Shown here piece after piece: positions 39,993-53,017 of a DNA stretch of 64,000 bases. The first letter of the stretch is position 1; each line of letters starts with the position of its first letter. This stretch comes from Streptomyces lincolnensis. Its GTDB lineage: Bacteria; Actinomycetota; Actinomycetes; Streptomycetales; Streptomycetaceae. A model generated the notes under the pieces. The model saw only the letters and a list, made by a program, of their open reading frames with translations. It was not told where the DNA came from and made no database searches. The stretch is from NCBI RefSeq assembly GCF_001685355.1, contig NZ_CP016438.1, positions 2,480,001 to 2,544,000 on the forward strand. Reading direction: 5' to 3'. The translations under genes were made by a program, and so were the position numbers.

Positions 39993-41493
39993 GCGGTGGT
40001 CTTCTCGTCGCCGGCACCACCTCCGACGCTGGCAAGAGTGTCGTCACCGCCGGGATCTGCCGGTGGCTGGTGCGGCAGGGGGTGAAGGTCGCTCCCTTCA
40101 AGGCGCAGAACATGTCCCTCAACTCGTTCGTGACGCGGGAGGGCGCGGAGATCGGGCGGGCGCAGGCCATGCAGGCGCAGGCCTGCCGGGTCGAGCCGAC
40201 CGCGCTGATGAATCCCGTGCTGCTCAAGCCCGGTGGGGAGCAGAGCAGTCAGGTCGTGCTGCTCGGCAAGCCGGTCGGTGAGCTCAGCGCGAAGGGCTAT
40301 CACGGGGGGCGGCAGCAGAAGCTGCTCGGGACCGTGCTGGAGTGCCTCGCGGAGTTGCGGGGCACGTATGACGCGGTGATCTGTGAGGGGGCGGGGAGCC
40401 CGGCCGAGATCAACCTCCGGCGGACCGACATCGTGAACATGGGGATCGCGCGCAACGCCCGGCTCCCCGTCCTCGTCGTCGGCGACATCGACCGCGGTGG
40501 CGTCTTCGCCTCCTTCTTCGGGACCGTCGCGCTGCTGTCGCCGGAGGACCAGGAGCTGGTCGCCGGGTTCCTCGTGAACAAGTTCCGGGGGGACGTGTCG
40601 CTCCTCGAACCCGGACTCGACATGCTCCACGGACTCACCGGGCGGCACACCTACGGCGTCCTCCCCTTCCGGCACGGCCTCGGCATCGACGAGGAGGACG
40701 GTCTGCGGGTGTCGATGCGGGGGACCGTGCGGGAGTCCAACACCGCCCCGCCCGTCGGGGCGGACGTCCTGCGCGTCGCCGTCTGCGCGGTGCCGCTCAT
40801 GTCCAACTTCACCGACGTGGACGCGCTCGCCGCCGAACCCGGTGTCGTCGTGCGGTTCGTGGACCGGCCCGAGGAGCTGGCGGACGCCGACCTCGTCGTG
40901 ATCCCCGGGACCCGGGGGACCGTACGGGCGCTGGAGTGGCTGCGGGAGCGGGGGCTGGCGGACGCCCTGGTCCGCAGGGCCGTCGAGCAGCGGCCGATCC
41001 TCGGCATCTGCGGCGGCTTCCAGATCCTCGGCGAGCACATCGAGGACGAGGTCGAGAGCCGGCGGGGACAGGTGGACGGTCTCGGGATCCTGCCCGTGCG
41101 GGTGCGGTTCGCCCGCGAGAAGACCCTCACCCGGCCCGTGGGCGAGGCCCTCGGCCAGCCGGTCGAGGGGTACGAGATCCATCACGGGGTCGCCTCCCTG
41201 GACGGAGGGGAACCCTTCCTGGACGGCTGCCGGGTCGGGCAGACCTGGGGCACCCACTGGCACGGTTCGCTGGAGTCGGACGGTTTCCGGCGGGCCTTCC
41301 TGCGCGAGGTGGCCGCCGCCGCGGGGCGCCGCTTCGTGCCGGCGCCCGACACCTCGTTCGCCGCGCTGCGCGAGGAGCAGCTCGACCGGCTCGGCGACCT
41401 GATCGAACAGCACGCGGACACGGACGCGCTGTGGCGGCTCATCGAGTCCGGCGCGCCACAAGGACTGCCTTTCATTCCACCGGGAGCGCCCGC

Positions 41494-41497
<4 letters not shown>
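39989..41497 (+). CDS. cobQ: Cobyric acid synthase
   Basis: This 502-residue amidotransferase adds amide groups to the b, d, e and g side chains of adenosylcobyrinic acid a,c-diamide. The N-terminal DTBS-like domain begins LLVAGTTSDAGKSVVTAGI, with the P-loop-like GTTSDAGKS at residues 9-17 and PFKAQNMSLNSFV nearby. The C-terminal class I glutaminase has the nucleophile Cys about 341 in LGICGGFQILG and its His in EIHHG. Overlaps cobD and cobN by ATGA. Confidence 0.95.
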
Positions 41498-45143
<3,646 letters not shown>

Positions 45144-45147
<4 letters not shown>

Positions 45148-47165
45148 CCACCCCCTTTCCTTTCACGGCCGTCGTCGGCCAGGACGACCTGCGGCTCGCG
45201 CTGCTGCTGAACGCCGTGTCCCCGGCGGTCGGCGGGGTGCTGGTGCGCGGCGAGAAGGGCACCGCCAAGTCGACTGCGGTGCGGGCCCTTTCGGCGCTGT
45301 TGCCCGCGGTCCCGGTCGTCCCCGGGTGTCGTTTCTCCTGTGACCCCGCCGCGCCGGATCCCGCGTGCCCGGACGGGCCGCACGAGAGCGGCGGCGGGGT
45401 GCCGCGGCCCTCCCGGATGGTCGAACTGCCCGTCGGTGCCTCCGAGGACCGGCTCGTGGGTGCCCTGGACATCGAGCGGGCGCTGTCGGAGGGTGTGAAG
45501 GCCTTCGAGCCCGGCCTGCTCGCCGACGCGCACCGCGGCATCCTCTACGTCGACGAGGTCAACCTCCTCCACGACCACCTGGTCGACCTGCTGCTGGACG
45601 CGGCCGCGATGGGCGCGTCGTACGTCGAGCGGGAGGGTGTCTCCGTACGGCACGCCTCGAAGTTCCTGCTCGTCGGCACCATGAACCCCGAAGAGGGCGA
45701 GCTGCGGCCGCAGTTGCTGGACCGGTTCGGGCTGACCGTCGAGGTCGCGGCCTCGCGCGAGCCCGACCAGCGGGTGGAGGTCGTACGGCGGCGGCTCGCC
45801 TACGACGACGATCCGGACGGCTTCGCCGCGCGCTGGGCGGACGAGGAGGCCGCCGTACGGCAACGCGTCGTCGCGGCACGGGAGTTGTTGCCGTCGGTGC
45901 GGCTCGGGGACGGGGCGCTCCGGCAGATCGCGGCCACCTGTGCGGCCTTCGAGGTCGACGGGATGCGGGCCGACATCGTGATGGCGCGGACCGCGACGGC
46001 GCTGGCCGCGTGGGCCGGGCGGACCGATGTGCTCGCGGAGGACGTCCGGCAGGCGGCACTGCTCGCGCTGCCGCACCGCAGGCGCCGTAATCCCTTCGAC
46101 GCGCCGGGACTGGACGAGGACAGGCTCGACGAGACGCTGGAGGAGTTCTCCGGCGAGAACGAGAGCCAGGACCAGAACGGTCAGGGCGACGGGGACGACG
46201 ACGATCCCGATCCCGACGGACCCGGTGGCGGGGGCGGGCAGTCGCCCTCCGACTCCGACGGGCCGCAGGGCGGCGACACGGGCGCCCGTCCCGAGGCCGG
46301 CGAGGACGGGCCGCCGCAGACCTCCGGCGGCGGGGAGCAGCAGGCCGCGCGGGCCTCGGAGCCCTTCCGTACCAAGGTGCTCAGCGTGCCCGGTCTCGGC
46401 GACGGCGCCGCCGGGCGGCGGTCGCGGGCGCGGACCGAGCACGGGCGGACGACCGGTGCGCGCCGGCCCCGGGGGGCGCTGACCAAGCTGCACCTGGCGG
46501 CGACCGTGCAGGCCGCCGCACCGCATCAGCGGGCGCGGGGCCGTACGGGGCGCGGTCTCGTCGTACGCCGTGACGATCTGCGGCAGGCGACCCGGGAGGG
46601 GCGTGAGGGCAACCTCGTGCTGTTCGTGGTCGACGCCTCGGGGTCGATGGCGGCGCGGCAGCGGATGAGCGCCGTGAAGGGGGCCGTGCTGTCGCTGCTG
46701 CTGGACGCCTATCAGCGGCGGGACAAGGTGGGTCTGGTGACGTTCCGGGGGTCGGCGGCGGAGGTCGCGTTGCCTCCGACGTCCTCGGTGGACGCGGCGG
46801 CCGCGCGGCTTCAGACGCTGCCGACGGGCGGGCGTACGCCGCTCGCGGCGGGCCTGTTGCGGGCGCACGAGGTGCTGCGGGTGGAGCGGCTGCGGGATCC
46901 GGCTCGCCGGGCGCTCGTCGTCGTGGTGACGGACGGGCGGGCCACCGGTGGGCCCGAACCGGTCGCTCTGGCGAGACGGGCGGCTCGCCTGTTCGCCGCC
47001 GACGGGACCGCCTGTGTGGTCGTCGACTGCGAGTCCGGGCCCGTGCGGCTGGGGCTCGCCGGGCAGCTCGCGGGTGAGCTCGGCGGGACCGCGGTGACAC
47101 TCGACGAGCTGCGGGCGGACTCGATCGCCGGTCTGGTGAAGGACGTACAGAGGAGGGCCGCGTAA
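45144..47165 (+). CDS. Fused ChlI-ChlD-type chelatase subunit (cobaltochelatase partner of CobN)
   Basis: This 673-residue protein joins an AAA+ ATPase and a von Willebrand A domain. Walker A is GEKGTAKST at residues 36-44; Walker B region is GILYVDEVNLLHDHL; the arginine finger region is RPQLLDRFGL. An acidic, Pro/Gly/Ser-rich linker runs about residues 330-440. The vWA domain has MIDAS DASGS at about 497-501. It probably replaces both CobS and CobT for CobN-dependent cobalt insertion. The GTG overlaps the cobN stop as GTGA; its TAA overlaps the cobO ATG (TAATG). Confidence 0.9.
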
Positions 47166-47764
47166 TGCCTCAGGGACAGCCGAGTGTCGTGCCGGACGAC
47201 GGACTGACGACCCGTCAGCGTCGGAACCGGCCGCTCGTGGTCGTGCACACCGGTGTCGGGAAGGGGAAGTCGACCGCCGCCTTCGGGCTCGCGCTGCGTG
47301 CCTGGAACCAGGGGTGGCCCATCGGGGTGTTCCAGTTCGTCAAGTCGGCGAAGTGGAAGGTCGGCGAGGAGAACGCGCTGCGGGTGCTCGGTGCCAGTGG
47401 TGAGGGCGGGTCCGTCGCCTGGCACAAGATGGGCGAGGGGTGGTCCTGGGTTCAGCGGGACGCCCAGATGGACAACGAGGACAAGGCCCGGGAGGGCTGG
47501 GAGCAGGTCAAGCGGGATCTGGCCGCCGAGACGTACCGGTTGTACGTGCTCGACGAGTTCGCCTATCCGATGCACTGGGGGTGGGTCGACACCGATGAGG
47601 TGCTCGACGTGCTGCGTCATCGGCCCGGGAACCAGCATGTCGTGATCACCGGGCGGAACGCGCCCGAGAAGCTCGTCGACTTCGCGGATCTCGTGACCGA
47701 CATGTCCAAGGTGAAGCACCCGATGGACGTGGGGCAGAAGGGGCAGCGGGGTATCGAGTGGTGA
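47165..47764 (+). CDS. cobO: Cob(I)yrinic acid a,c-diamide adenosyltransferase
   Basis: This 199-residue enzyme transfers the adenosyl group of ATP to Co(I) corrinoids. The family P-loop is inverted relative to classical kinases and reads HTGVGKGKSTAAFGLALRA (Gly30 to Thr37 core). Further motifs are GVFQFVKSAKWKVGEE, LDEFAYPMHWGWV and ITGRNAPEKLVDFADLVTDM. Its start overlaps the stop of the chelatase gene; its stop overlaps the cobB start. Cytoplasmic. Confidence 0.95.
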   Translation: MPQGQPSVVPDDGLTTRQRRNRPLVVVHTGVGKGKSTAAFGLALRAWNQGWPIGVFQFVKSAKWKVGEENALRVLGASGEGGSVAWHKMGEGWSWVQRDAQMDNEDKAREGWEQVKRDLAAETYRLYVLDEFAYPMHWGWVDTDEVLDVLRHRPGNQHVVITGRNAPEKLVDFADLVTDMSKVKHPMDVGQKGQRGIEW

Positions 47765-49302
47765 GTGCCTCCGTTCCCCGGCTGGTCATCGCCGCGCCCT
47801 CGTCGGGCAGCGGCAAGACCACCGTCGCCACCGGGCTGATGGCCGCGTTCGCCGCGCGGGGGCTTGCCGTGTCTCCGCACAAGGTGGGGCCGGACTACAT
47901 CGACCCCGGGTACCACGCGCTCGCGAGCGGGCGGGTGGGGCGGAACCTCGACGCGTATCTGTGCGGGCCGGAGCTGGTGGCTCCGCTGTTCCTGCACGGG
48001 GCTCGCGGGTGTGACATCGCCGTGGTCGAGGGCGTGATGGGGATGTACGACGGGGCCGCGGGGGAAGGGGAGCTGGCGTCCACGGCGCAGGTGGCGAAGC
48101 TGTTGCGGGCGCCGGTGGTGCTGGTCGTGGACGCGTCGTCGCAGTCGCGGTCGGTGGCGGCGTTGGTGCACGGGTTCGCCTCCTGGGATCCGGAGGTGCG
48201 GGTCGGGGGCGTGATCCTCAACAAGGTCGCGTCGGATCGGCACGAGGAGTTGTTGCGGGAGGCGTTGGAGTCGGCGGGGGTGCCCGTTTTTGGGGTGCTG
48301 CGGCGGGTTTCTCAGGTGGATACGCCGTCTCGGCATTTGGGGTTGGTGCCGGTCGCCGAGCGGCGGGGGGCGGCGGTGGATGCGGTGGCGGCGATGGCCG
48401 CGCAGGTTGAGGCGGGGTGTGATCTTTCGGGGTTGGTCGGGCTTGCGCGGAGTGCGGGGGCGTTGTCGGGGGCGGGCTGGGATGCGGCTGAGGTCCTGGA
48501 TTTCTCGCCCCCGCCGCCCCTATCCGTCCCATCCCTGGGGGCTGCCGCCCCCAGACCCCCACTGTCGGCCCTGAAGGGGCCTCGTCCTCAAACGCCGGAC
48601 GGGCTGGAAAAGCGGGTGGGTGGGGGGTCGGGACGGCAACAGCCTGATCCTCAAGCGCCGGACGGGCTGAAAGATGCGGACCGGTGTTCCGAGGGGCCGC
48701 GTCGGCCGGTTGTCGCCATCGCCGGCGGGCCCGCGTTCACCTTCTCCTACGCCGAGCATGCCGAGTTGCTGTCCGCCGCCGGTGCCGACGTCGTGGTGTT
48801 CGATCCGTTGCGGGACGAGCAACTGCCGGACGGGACGCGGGGGTTGGTCATCGGGGGCGGGTTTCCCGAGGTGTACGCCGCCGAGTTGTCCGCCAACGAG
48901 CCGCTGCGCAAGTCCGTCGCGGCTCTGGTGGACAGCGGTGCTCCCGTCGCCGCCGAGTGTGCGGGGCTGTTGTACCTGTGCCGGGAGCTGGACGGGCAGC
49001 CGATGTGCGGGGTGCTCGATGCCACCGCCAGGATGACCGAGCGGCTCACCCTCGGTTACCGGGACGCCGTGGCCGTGAGTGAGAGTTCGCTGGCGGTGGT
49101 CGGGACGCGGATGCGGGGGCACGAGTTCCACCGGACGGTCGTCGAGCCGGGGGCGGGGGACGCGCCCGCCTGGGGGCTGCGGTCGCCGCGGCGGGTCGAA
49201 GGTTTTGTACAGCGAGGTGTGCACGCGAGTTATCTGCACACGCACTGGGCGTCCGAGCCCGGTGTGGCCCGTCGGTTCGTGGAGAGGTGCCGGACGTCAT
49301 GA
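47761..49302 (+). CDS. cobB: Cobyrinate/hydrogenobyrinate a,c-diamide synthase with in-frame repeat insertion
   Basis: This 513-residue glutamine-dependent amidotransferase amidates the a and c carboxylates. The P-loop region is VIAAPSSGSGKTTVATGLMA (about residues 9-28), followed by KVGPDYIDPGYH. The C-terminal glutaminase has Cys about 400 in AAECAGLLYL and a His in GHEFHRT. Residues about 248-316 are a Pro/Gly-rich low-complexity insertion that separates the two domains. Its DNA contains two near-identical 23-base units and a hairpin typical of Streptomyces dispersed repeats. Both flanking domains look intact, so the enzyme is probably active. GTG 47761 forms a GTGA overlap with cobO; GTG 47758 is possible. 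Confidence 0.92.
   Translation: MSASVPRLVIAAPSSGSGKTTVATGLMAAFAARGLAVSPHKVGPDYIDPGYHALASGRVGRNLDAYLCGPELVAPLFLHGARGCDIAVVEGVMGMYDGAAGEGELASTAQVAKLLRAPVVLVVDASSQSRSVAALVHGFASWDPEVRVGGVILNKVASDRHEELLREALESAGVPVFGVLRRVSQVDTPSRHLGLVPVAERRGAAVDAVAAMAAQVEAGCDLSGLVGLARSAGALSGAGWDAAEVLDFSPPPPLSVPSLGAAAPRPPLSALKGPRPQTPDGLEKRVGGGSGRQQPDPQAPDGLKDADRCSEGPRRPVVAIAGGPAFTFSYAEHAELLSAAGADVVVFDPLRDEQLPDGTRGLVIGGGFPEVYAAELSANEPLRKSVAALVDSGAPVAAECAGLLYLCRELDGQPMCGVLDATARMTERLTLGYRDAVAVSESSLAVVGTRMRGHEFHRTVVEPGAGDAPAWGLRSPRRVEGFVQRGVHASYLHTHWASEPGVARRFVERCRTS
48535..48554 (+). repeat. GC hairpin within the cobB insertion
   Basis: CTGGGGGC (48535-48542) and GCCCCCAG (48547-48554) pair perfectly around TGCC. It is followed by ACCCCC, the arrangement seen in Streptomyces dispersed intergenic palindromes. 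It lies inside the cobB coding sequence. Confidence 0.8.
48585..48670 (+). repeat. Two dispersed-repeat-type units within cobB
   Basis: TCCTCAAACGCCGGACGGGC (48585 onward, continuing TGGAAA) and TCCTCAAGCGCCGGACGGGC (48648 onward, continuing TGAAAG) are near-identical and 63 bases apart, exactly 21 codons. From experience, this CGCCGGACGGGCTG word is a frequent Streptomyces intergenic repeat. Here both copies are translated in the same frame. Confidence 0.8.
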
Positions 49303-50051
49303 GCAGCAGCAGGTTGATCGGGGTCGGCGTGGGGCCCGGGGATCCGGAGCTGGTGACCGTCAAGGGCGTCAACGCCCTGCGCGCCGCCGATGTCGTGGTC
49401 GTACCGGTGATGGCCGCGTCCGACGGACAGGACGGCGGTGAGCGGGGGCGGGCGGAGGCCACCGTGCTGCACTACGTGCCGCGGGAGAAGGTGCTGCGGG
49501 TCGTGTTCGCGCTGAACGAGCGGAGCGACCGGGCTCGACGGGAGGCGGCCTGGGACGCGGCCGGTGCGCGGGTGGCCGAGTTGCTGCGAGAGCATCGCAC
49601 CGTCGCCTTCGCGACCATCGGCGACCCCAACGTGTACTCCACGTTCACCTATCTCGCGCAGACCATCGGTGAGTCGGTACCGGGGGTCGTGGTCGAGACC
49701 GTGCCCGGTATCACCGCCATGCAGGACCTCGCGGCCAGGTCGGGCGCGGTGCTCACGGAGGGCACCGAGCCGCTGACGCTGGTGCCCGTCACCGCCGGGG
49801 CGGCCGTGCTCAAGGACGCGCTGAACGGGCCCGGGACCGTCGTCGCCTACAAGTTCGGGCGGCAGGCGGAGGAAGTGGCCGAGGCGTTGCGGGAGACCGG
49901 GCGGATCGAGGACGCGGTGTGGGGGTCGGCGCTGGGGCTGGAGGGCGAGTCCATCCAGCCCGCCGCCGGGCTCGACGGCACTCCCCTGCCGTATCTGTCC
50001 ACGCTCATCGCGCCCGCCCGGCGCGACGGCGGCCGGGGCGGCAAGTTGTGA
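49299..50051 (+). CDS. cobI: Precorrin-2 C20-methyltransferase
   Basis: This 250-residue SAM-dependent tetrapyrrole methyltransferase starts RLIGVGVGPGDPELVTVKG and contains FATIGDPNVYSTFTYLAQTI (about residues 105-125), the CobI/CbiL-specific pattern, and VVETVPGITAMQDLAARSGA. It makes precorrin-3A from precorrin-2. The ATG overlaps the cobB stop (ATGA). It is the last gene of the riboswitch-led operon; a convergent ZIP-type transporter gene ends 14 bases beyond its stop. Confidence 0.94.
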   Translation: MSSSRLIGVGVGPGDPELVTVKGVNALRAADVVVVPVMAASDGQDGGERGRAEATVLHYVPREKVLRVVFALNERSDRARREAAWDAAGARVAELLREHRTVAFATIGDPNVYSTFTYLAQTIGESVPGVVVETVPGITAMQDLAARSGAVLTEGTEPLTLVPVTAGAAVLKDALNGPGTVVAYKFGRQAEEVAEALRETGRIEDAVWGSALGLEGESIQPAAGLDGTPLPYLSTLIAPARRDGGRGGKL

Positions 50052-50065
50052 CACCCTCCGGAGCC

Positions 50066-50794
50066 TCAGCCGGCCACCCCCACCACCAGCCAGATGAATC
50101 CCGCCCCCGCGATCGTGCACAGCAGGGTCGAGCGGGCCGGGTGTTCGTGGTGGGCCTCAGGGAGGATCTCGGCCGCCGCGAGGTAGAGCAGCGCGCCGCC
50201 GAAGAGGCCGAGATAGCCGCCGAGCACCTGTTCCGGGATCGTGAACAGGAGGGTGGAGGCCGCGCCCAGCACGGGGGCCACCGCGTCCGCGAGCAGCATG
50301 GCGATCGCCCGGCGGCGGGCGTTCCCGTACAGACTCGTGATCGTGTACGTGTTGAAGCCGTCCGCGAAGTCGTGGGCGACCACGGCCAGCGCGACGGCCG
50401 TGCCCATGGAGCCGTCCACCTGGAAGGCCGCGCCGATCGCCACGCCGTCCATGGCGCTGTGGCCGACCATCGCGGCCGCGGCGGTCAGGCCCACCTCGGG
50501 GGTCCGGCCGTCCCCCTCCTGCGCGCCGTGCGCGGCCTGGCGCACGGCCAGCAGACGTTCCACCAGATGGGCCAGCAGGAAGCCGGCCACGAAGAGCAGC
50601 AGGGCGGCCGGGACGCCGAACACCTCGGTGCCGGCCGCGTCCAGCGCCTCGGGCAGCAGGTCCAGGCCGACGACGCCCAGCATCAGGCCACCGGCCAGGC
50701 CCAGGACGAGATGGCGGCGGTCGGTCACCCGCAGTGCCGTCCAGCCGCCGGCCAGCGTCATCAGGAACGCGCCGAGCGCGACGAGTACGGCCAT
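50066..50794 (-). CDS. ZIP-family divalent metal transporter
   Basis: This 242-residue membrane protein has about eight helices. The ZIP metal-binding helices read MVGHSAMDGVAIGAAFQV (helix 4-like, His and Asp) and LAVVAHDFADGFNTYTI (helix 5-like, HDFADG). A later helix has AAAEILPEAHHEHPA. ZIP proteins import Zn, Fe, Mn or Co. It is on the strand opposite to the cobalamin genes and splits them into two operons, so cobalt supply is an attractive but unproven role. Its promoter region is shared with cobM. Confidence 0.85.
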   Translation of the reverse strand: MAVLVALGAFLMTLAGGWTALRVTDRRHLVLGLAGGLMLGVVGLDLLPEALDAAGTEVFGVPAALLLFVAGFLLAHLVERLLAVRQAAHGAQEGDGRTPEVGLTAAAAMVGHSAMDGVAIGAAFQVDGSMGTAVALAVVAHDFADGFNTYTITSLYGNARRRAIAMLLADAVAPVLGAASTLLFTIPEQVLGGYLGLFGGALLYLAAAEILPEAHHEHPARSTLLCTIAGAGFIWLVVGVAG

Positions 50795-50868
50795 GTGCCC
50801 TTGGTATCGGATCAAGGCCCCGCTCCGCACGTCCGACAAGCCCCGGTCGCGCCCGGCCGACCCCCGCG

Positions 50869-50924
50869 GCACTGAACTTCCGCGCACCGAACCACCACAG
50901 CACTTCCGCAGCACTGAACATCCG
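50869..50924. promoter_or_regulatory. Direct repeats in the ZIP/cobM divergent promoter
   Basis: GCACTGAACTTCCG (50869-50882) and GCACTGAACATCCG (50911-50924) differ by one base and are 42 bases apart, about four helical turns. They lie in the 148-base divergent gap. They may be a shared operator for the transporter and the second cob operon. No B12 riboswitch is visible in this gap. Confidence 0.4.
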
Positions 50925-50942
50925 TACGAGAGGACCGAACCC

Positions 50943-51761
50943 ATGGCCGATGCCCCCGCCGGCAAGGTGATCTTCGTCGGTGCCGGCCCCGGCGCCGCCG
51001 ACCTGCTGACGTTTCGCGCCGCGCGCGCGATCGCGGAGGCCGACGTCGTGATCTGGGCGGCCAGCCTGGTCCAGGAGGAGGTCCTTCAGCACGCGCGCGA
51101 AGGGGCGGAGATCCTCGACTCGGCGACCATGTCGCTGGAGGACGTCGTCGCCGTCTACGAGCGGGCGCGTCAGGAGGGCCTGAAGGTGGCCCGGATCCAC
51201 TCCGGCGACCCCGCGCTGTGGGGCGGCACGCAGGAGCAGCTCGACCGGTGCGCGCGGATCGGTATCGCGACCGAGGTGATCCCGGGTGTCTCCGCCTTCT
51301 CCGCCGTCGCCGCGCTCGCACAGCGTGAACTGACCATCCCCGAGGTCGCGCAGTCCGTCGTGCTCACCCGGCTCGGCGGCGGCAAGACGCCGATGCCGCC
51401 CGGGGAGGAGGTGCGGGAGTTCGCCAAGCACGGCACGACCATGGCCGTCTTCCTGTCGGCGGCCCGCAGCGGACAGCTGGTGCGGGAGCTGCTGGAGGGC
51501 GGTTATCCGACCGGCACGCCCGTCGTGGTGGCGTACCAGGCGACCTGGCCCGAGGAGCTGATCGTGCGGTGCACGATCGAGACGCTGGAGGAGACGGTCA
51601 AGGAGCACAAGCTCTGGAAGCACACCCTCTTCCTCGTCGGCCCCGCCCTCGACGCGCACGGCACGCGCTCGCACCTCTACCACCCCGGTCACTTCCACGG
51701 TTTCCGCAAGGCGGACCCCGAGGCCCGCCGGGCGCTGCGCGAACGCGGGGCGAGTACGTGA
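50943..51761 (+). CDS. cobM: Precorrin-4 C11-methyltransferase
   Basis: This 272-residue tetrapyrrole methylase starts GKVIFVGAGPGAADLLTFRA and has RIHSGDPALWGGTQEQ (about residues 84-99) and TEVIPGVSAFSAVAALAQRE, the CobM/CbiF pattern, ending in the family-typical LYHPGHFHGFRK. It methylates C11 of precorrin-4. It opens the second cob operon. The ATG at 50943 is preceded by GAGAGGACCGAACC. Its TGA overlaps the cobL GTG. Confidence 0.94.
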   Translation: MADAPAGKVIFVGAGPGAADLLTFRAARAIAEADVVIWAASLVQEEVLQHAREGAEILDSATMSLEDVVAVYERARQEGLKVARIHSGDPALWGGTQEQLDRCARIGIATEVIPGVSAFSAVAALAQRELTIPEVAQSVVLTRLGGGKTPMPPGEEVREFAKHGTTMAVFLSAARSGQLVRELLEGGYPTGTPVVVAYQATWPEELIVRCTIETLEETVKEHKLWKHTLFLVGPALDAHGTRSHLYHPGHFHGFRKADPEARRALRERGAST

Positions 51762-53017
51762 TCACGGTCGTCGGTACGGGGACGGGGGCGCCGCTCCCCC
51801 CGGACGCCGCGGCCGCCGTGGCCGGGGCGCGTCTCGTGGTGGGCGGCCGGCGGCATCTCGCGGCCGCGCCGGTGCCGCCGGACGCCGAGCGGGTCGTCCT
51901 CGGCACGCTGGCACCGGCCCTGGACGTCATCGAGCGGCATCTGGACCGGCGGAGCCCGGTCGTCGTGCTGGCCTCGGGGGACCCGGGGTTCTTCGGGATC
52001 GTGCGGGCGCTGGCCGAACGGTTCGGCAGCGAGGCGCTGGACGTGCGGCCCGGGGTCTCCTCCGTCGCCACCGCCTTCGCCCGGCTCGGGCTGACCTGGG
52101 ACGACGCCGTGGTGGTCAGCGCTCATGGGCGTGCGCTGCGGACGGCGGTCAACGTGTGCCGGGCGCAGCCGAAGGTCGCCGTCCTGACCGGTCCGGGCGC
52201 CGGGCCGGCCGAGCTGGGGGCGGCGCTCGACGGCGACGCCCGGGTCCTCGTCGTCGCCTCGGCGCTGGGCTCGCCGGACGAGCGCGTCGAGCGGGTGACA
52301 CCGGCCGAGGCCGCCGGGCGGGACTGGGGTCCTGCGGTGAGTGTCGTGCTGTGTCTGGACGAGACACGGGCGCTCGGTGCCGTACGGACGGTCGCCGGGC
52401 CGCCCGCCGGGCCGGCCGGATGGGCCCTGGACGAGGCGGAGTTCGCCCACCGCGACTCGATGATCACCAAGTTCGAGGTGCGGGCCCTCGCCCTGGCCCG
52501 GCTCGGGCCGCGGCTGGGCGAGCTGGTCTGGGACGTCGGCGCGGGCTCCGGGTCCGTGGCCGTGGAGTGCGCGCGGTTCGGCGCGGCCGTGACGGCGGTC
52601 GAGAAGACCCTCGACGGCGTCGAGCGGATCCGCGCGAACGTGGCCGCGCACGGCGTGGACGTACGGGTGGTGCACGGCGAGGCGCCGACCGCCCTGTCCG
52701 GACTCGGCGATCCCGACGCGGTGTTCGTCGGCGGCGGGGGGCGCGAACTGCCCGCCGTCGTCGCCGCATGCGCCGCGCGCGCCCGGCGGACGGTCGTCGT
52801 CGCGATGGCCGCCCTGGACCGGGTGCCCGCCGCGCGGGCGGCGCTCACCGGCGCCGGTCTCGACTGCGACGGCGTGCTGGTGCAGTCCTCGCGCCTCGCG
52901 CCGCTGCCGGGTGATGTGACCCGGCTGGCGGCGACCAACCCCGTTTTCCTGCTGTGGGGTGTACGGAATCCCGTGCACCCCGTGTATCCCCTGTATCGAG
53001 AAGGAGTCGCTCAGTGA
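51758..53017 (+). CDS. cobL: Precorrin-6Y C5,15-methyltransferase (decarboxylating), CbiE-CbiT fusion
   Basis: This 419-residue bifunctional enzyme has an N-terminal CbiE-like tetrapyrrole methylase (VITVVGTGTGAPLPPDA, ASGDPGFFGIVRALAERFG, VRPGVSSVATAFARLGL). The C-terminal CbiT-like class I methyltransferase covers about residues 235-405 (MITKFEVRALALARLG, SAM motif WDVGAGSGSVAVE near 258). It methylates C5 and C15 and decarboxylates the acetate at C12. GTG start overlaps cobM; the stop overlaps the next GTG. Confidence 0.94.
   Translation: MITVVGTGTGAPLPPDAAAAVAGARLVVGGRRHLAAAPVPPDAERVVLGTLAPALDVIERHLDRRSPVVVLASGDPGFFGIVRALAERFGSEALDVRPGVSSVATAFARLGLTWDDAVVVSAHGRALRTAVNVCRAQPKVAVLTGPGAGPAELGAALDGDARVLVVASALGSPDERVERVTPAEAAGRDWGPAVSVVLCLDETRALGAVRTVAGPPAGPAGWALDEAEFAHRDSMITKFEVRALALARLGPRLGELVWDVGAGSGSVAVECARFGAAVTAVEKTLDGVERIRANVAAHGVDVRVVHGEAPTALSGLGDPDAVFVGGGGRELPAVVAACAARARRTVVVAMAALDRVPAARAALTGAGLDCDGVLVQSSRLAPLPGDVTRLAATNPVFLLWGVRNPVHPVYPLYREGVAQ

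Noticed and set aside
48240..48480. Possible horizontal patch in cobB because of GTT, TTT and GGG codons
   Set aside because: The shift is modest and the encoded sequence remains a normal CobB domain; only the following linker is clearly foreign-looking.
50795..50942. A second cobalamin riboswitch before cobM
   Set aside because: The B12-box-type word and the conserved CCCGCxACTG core are absent from the 148-base gap.
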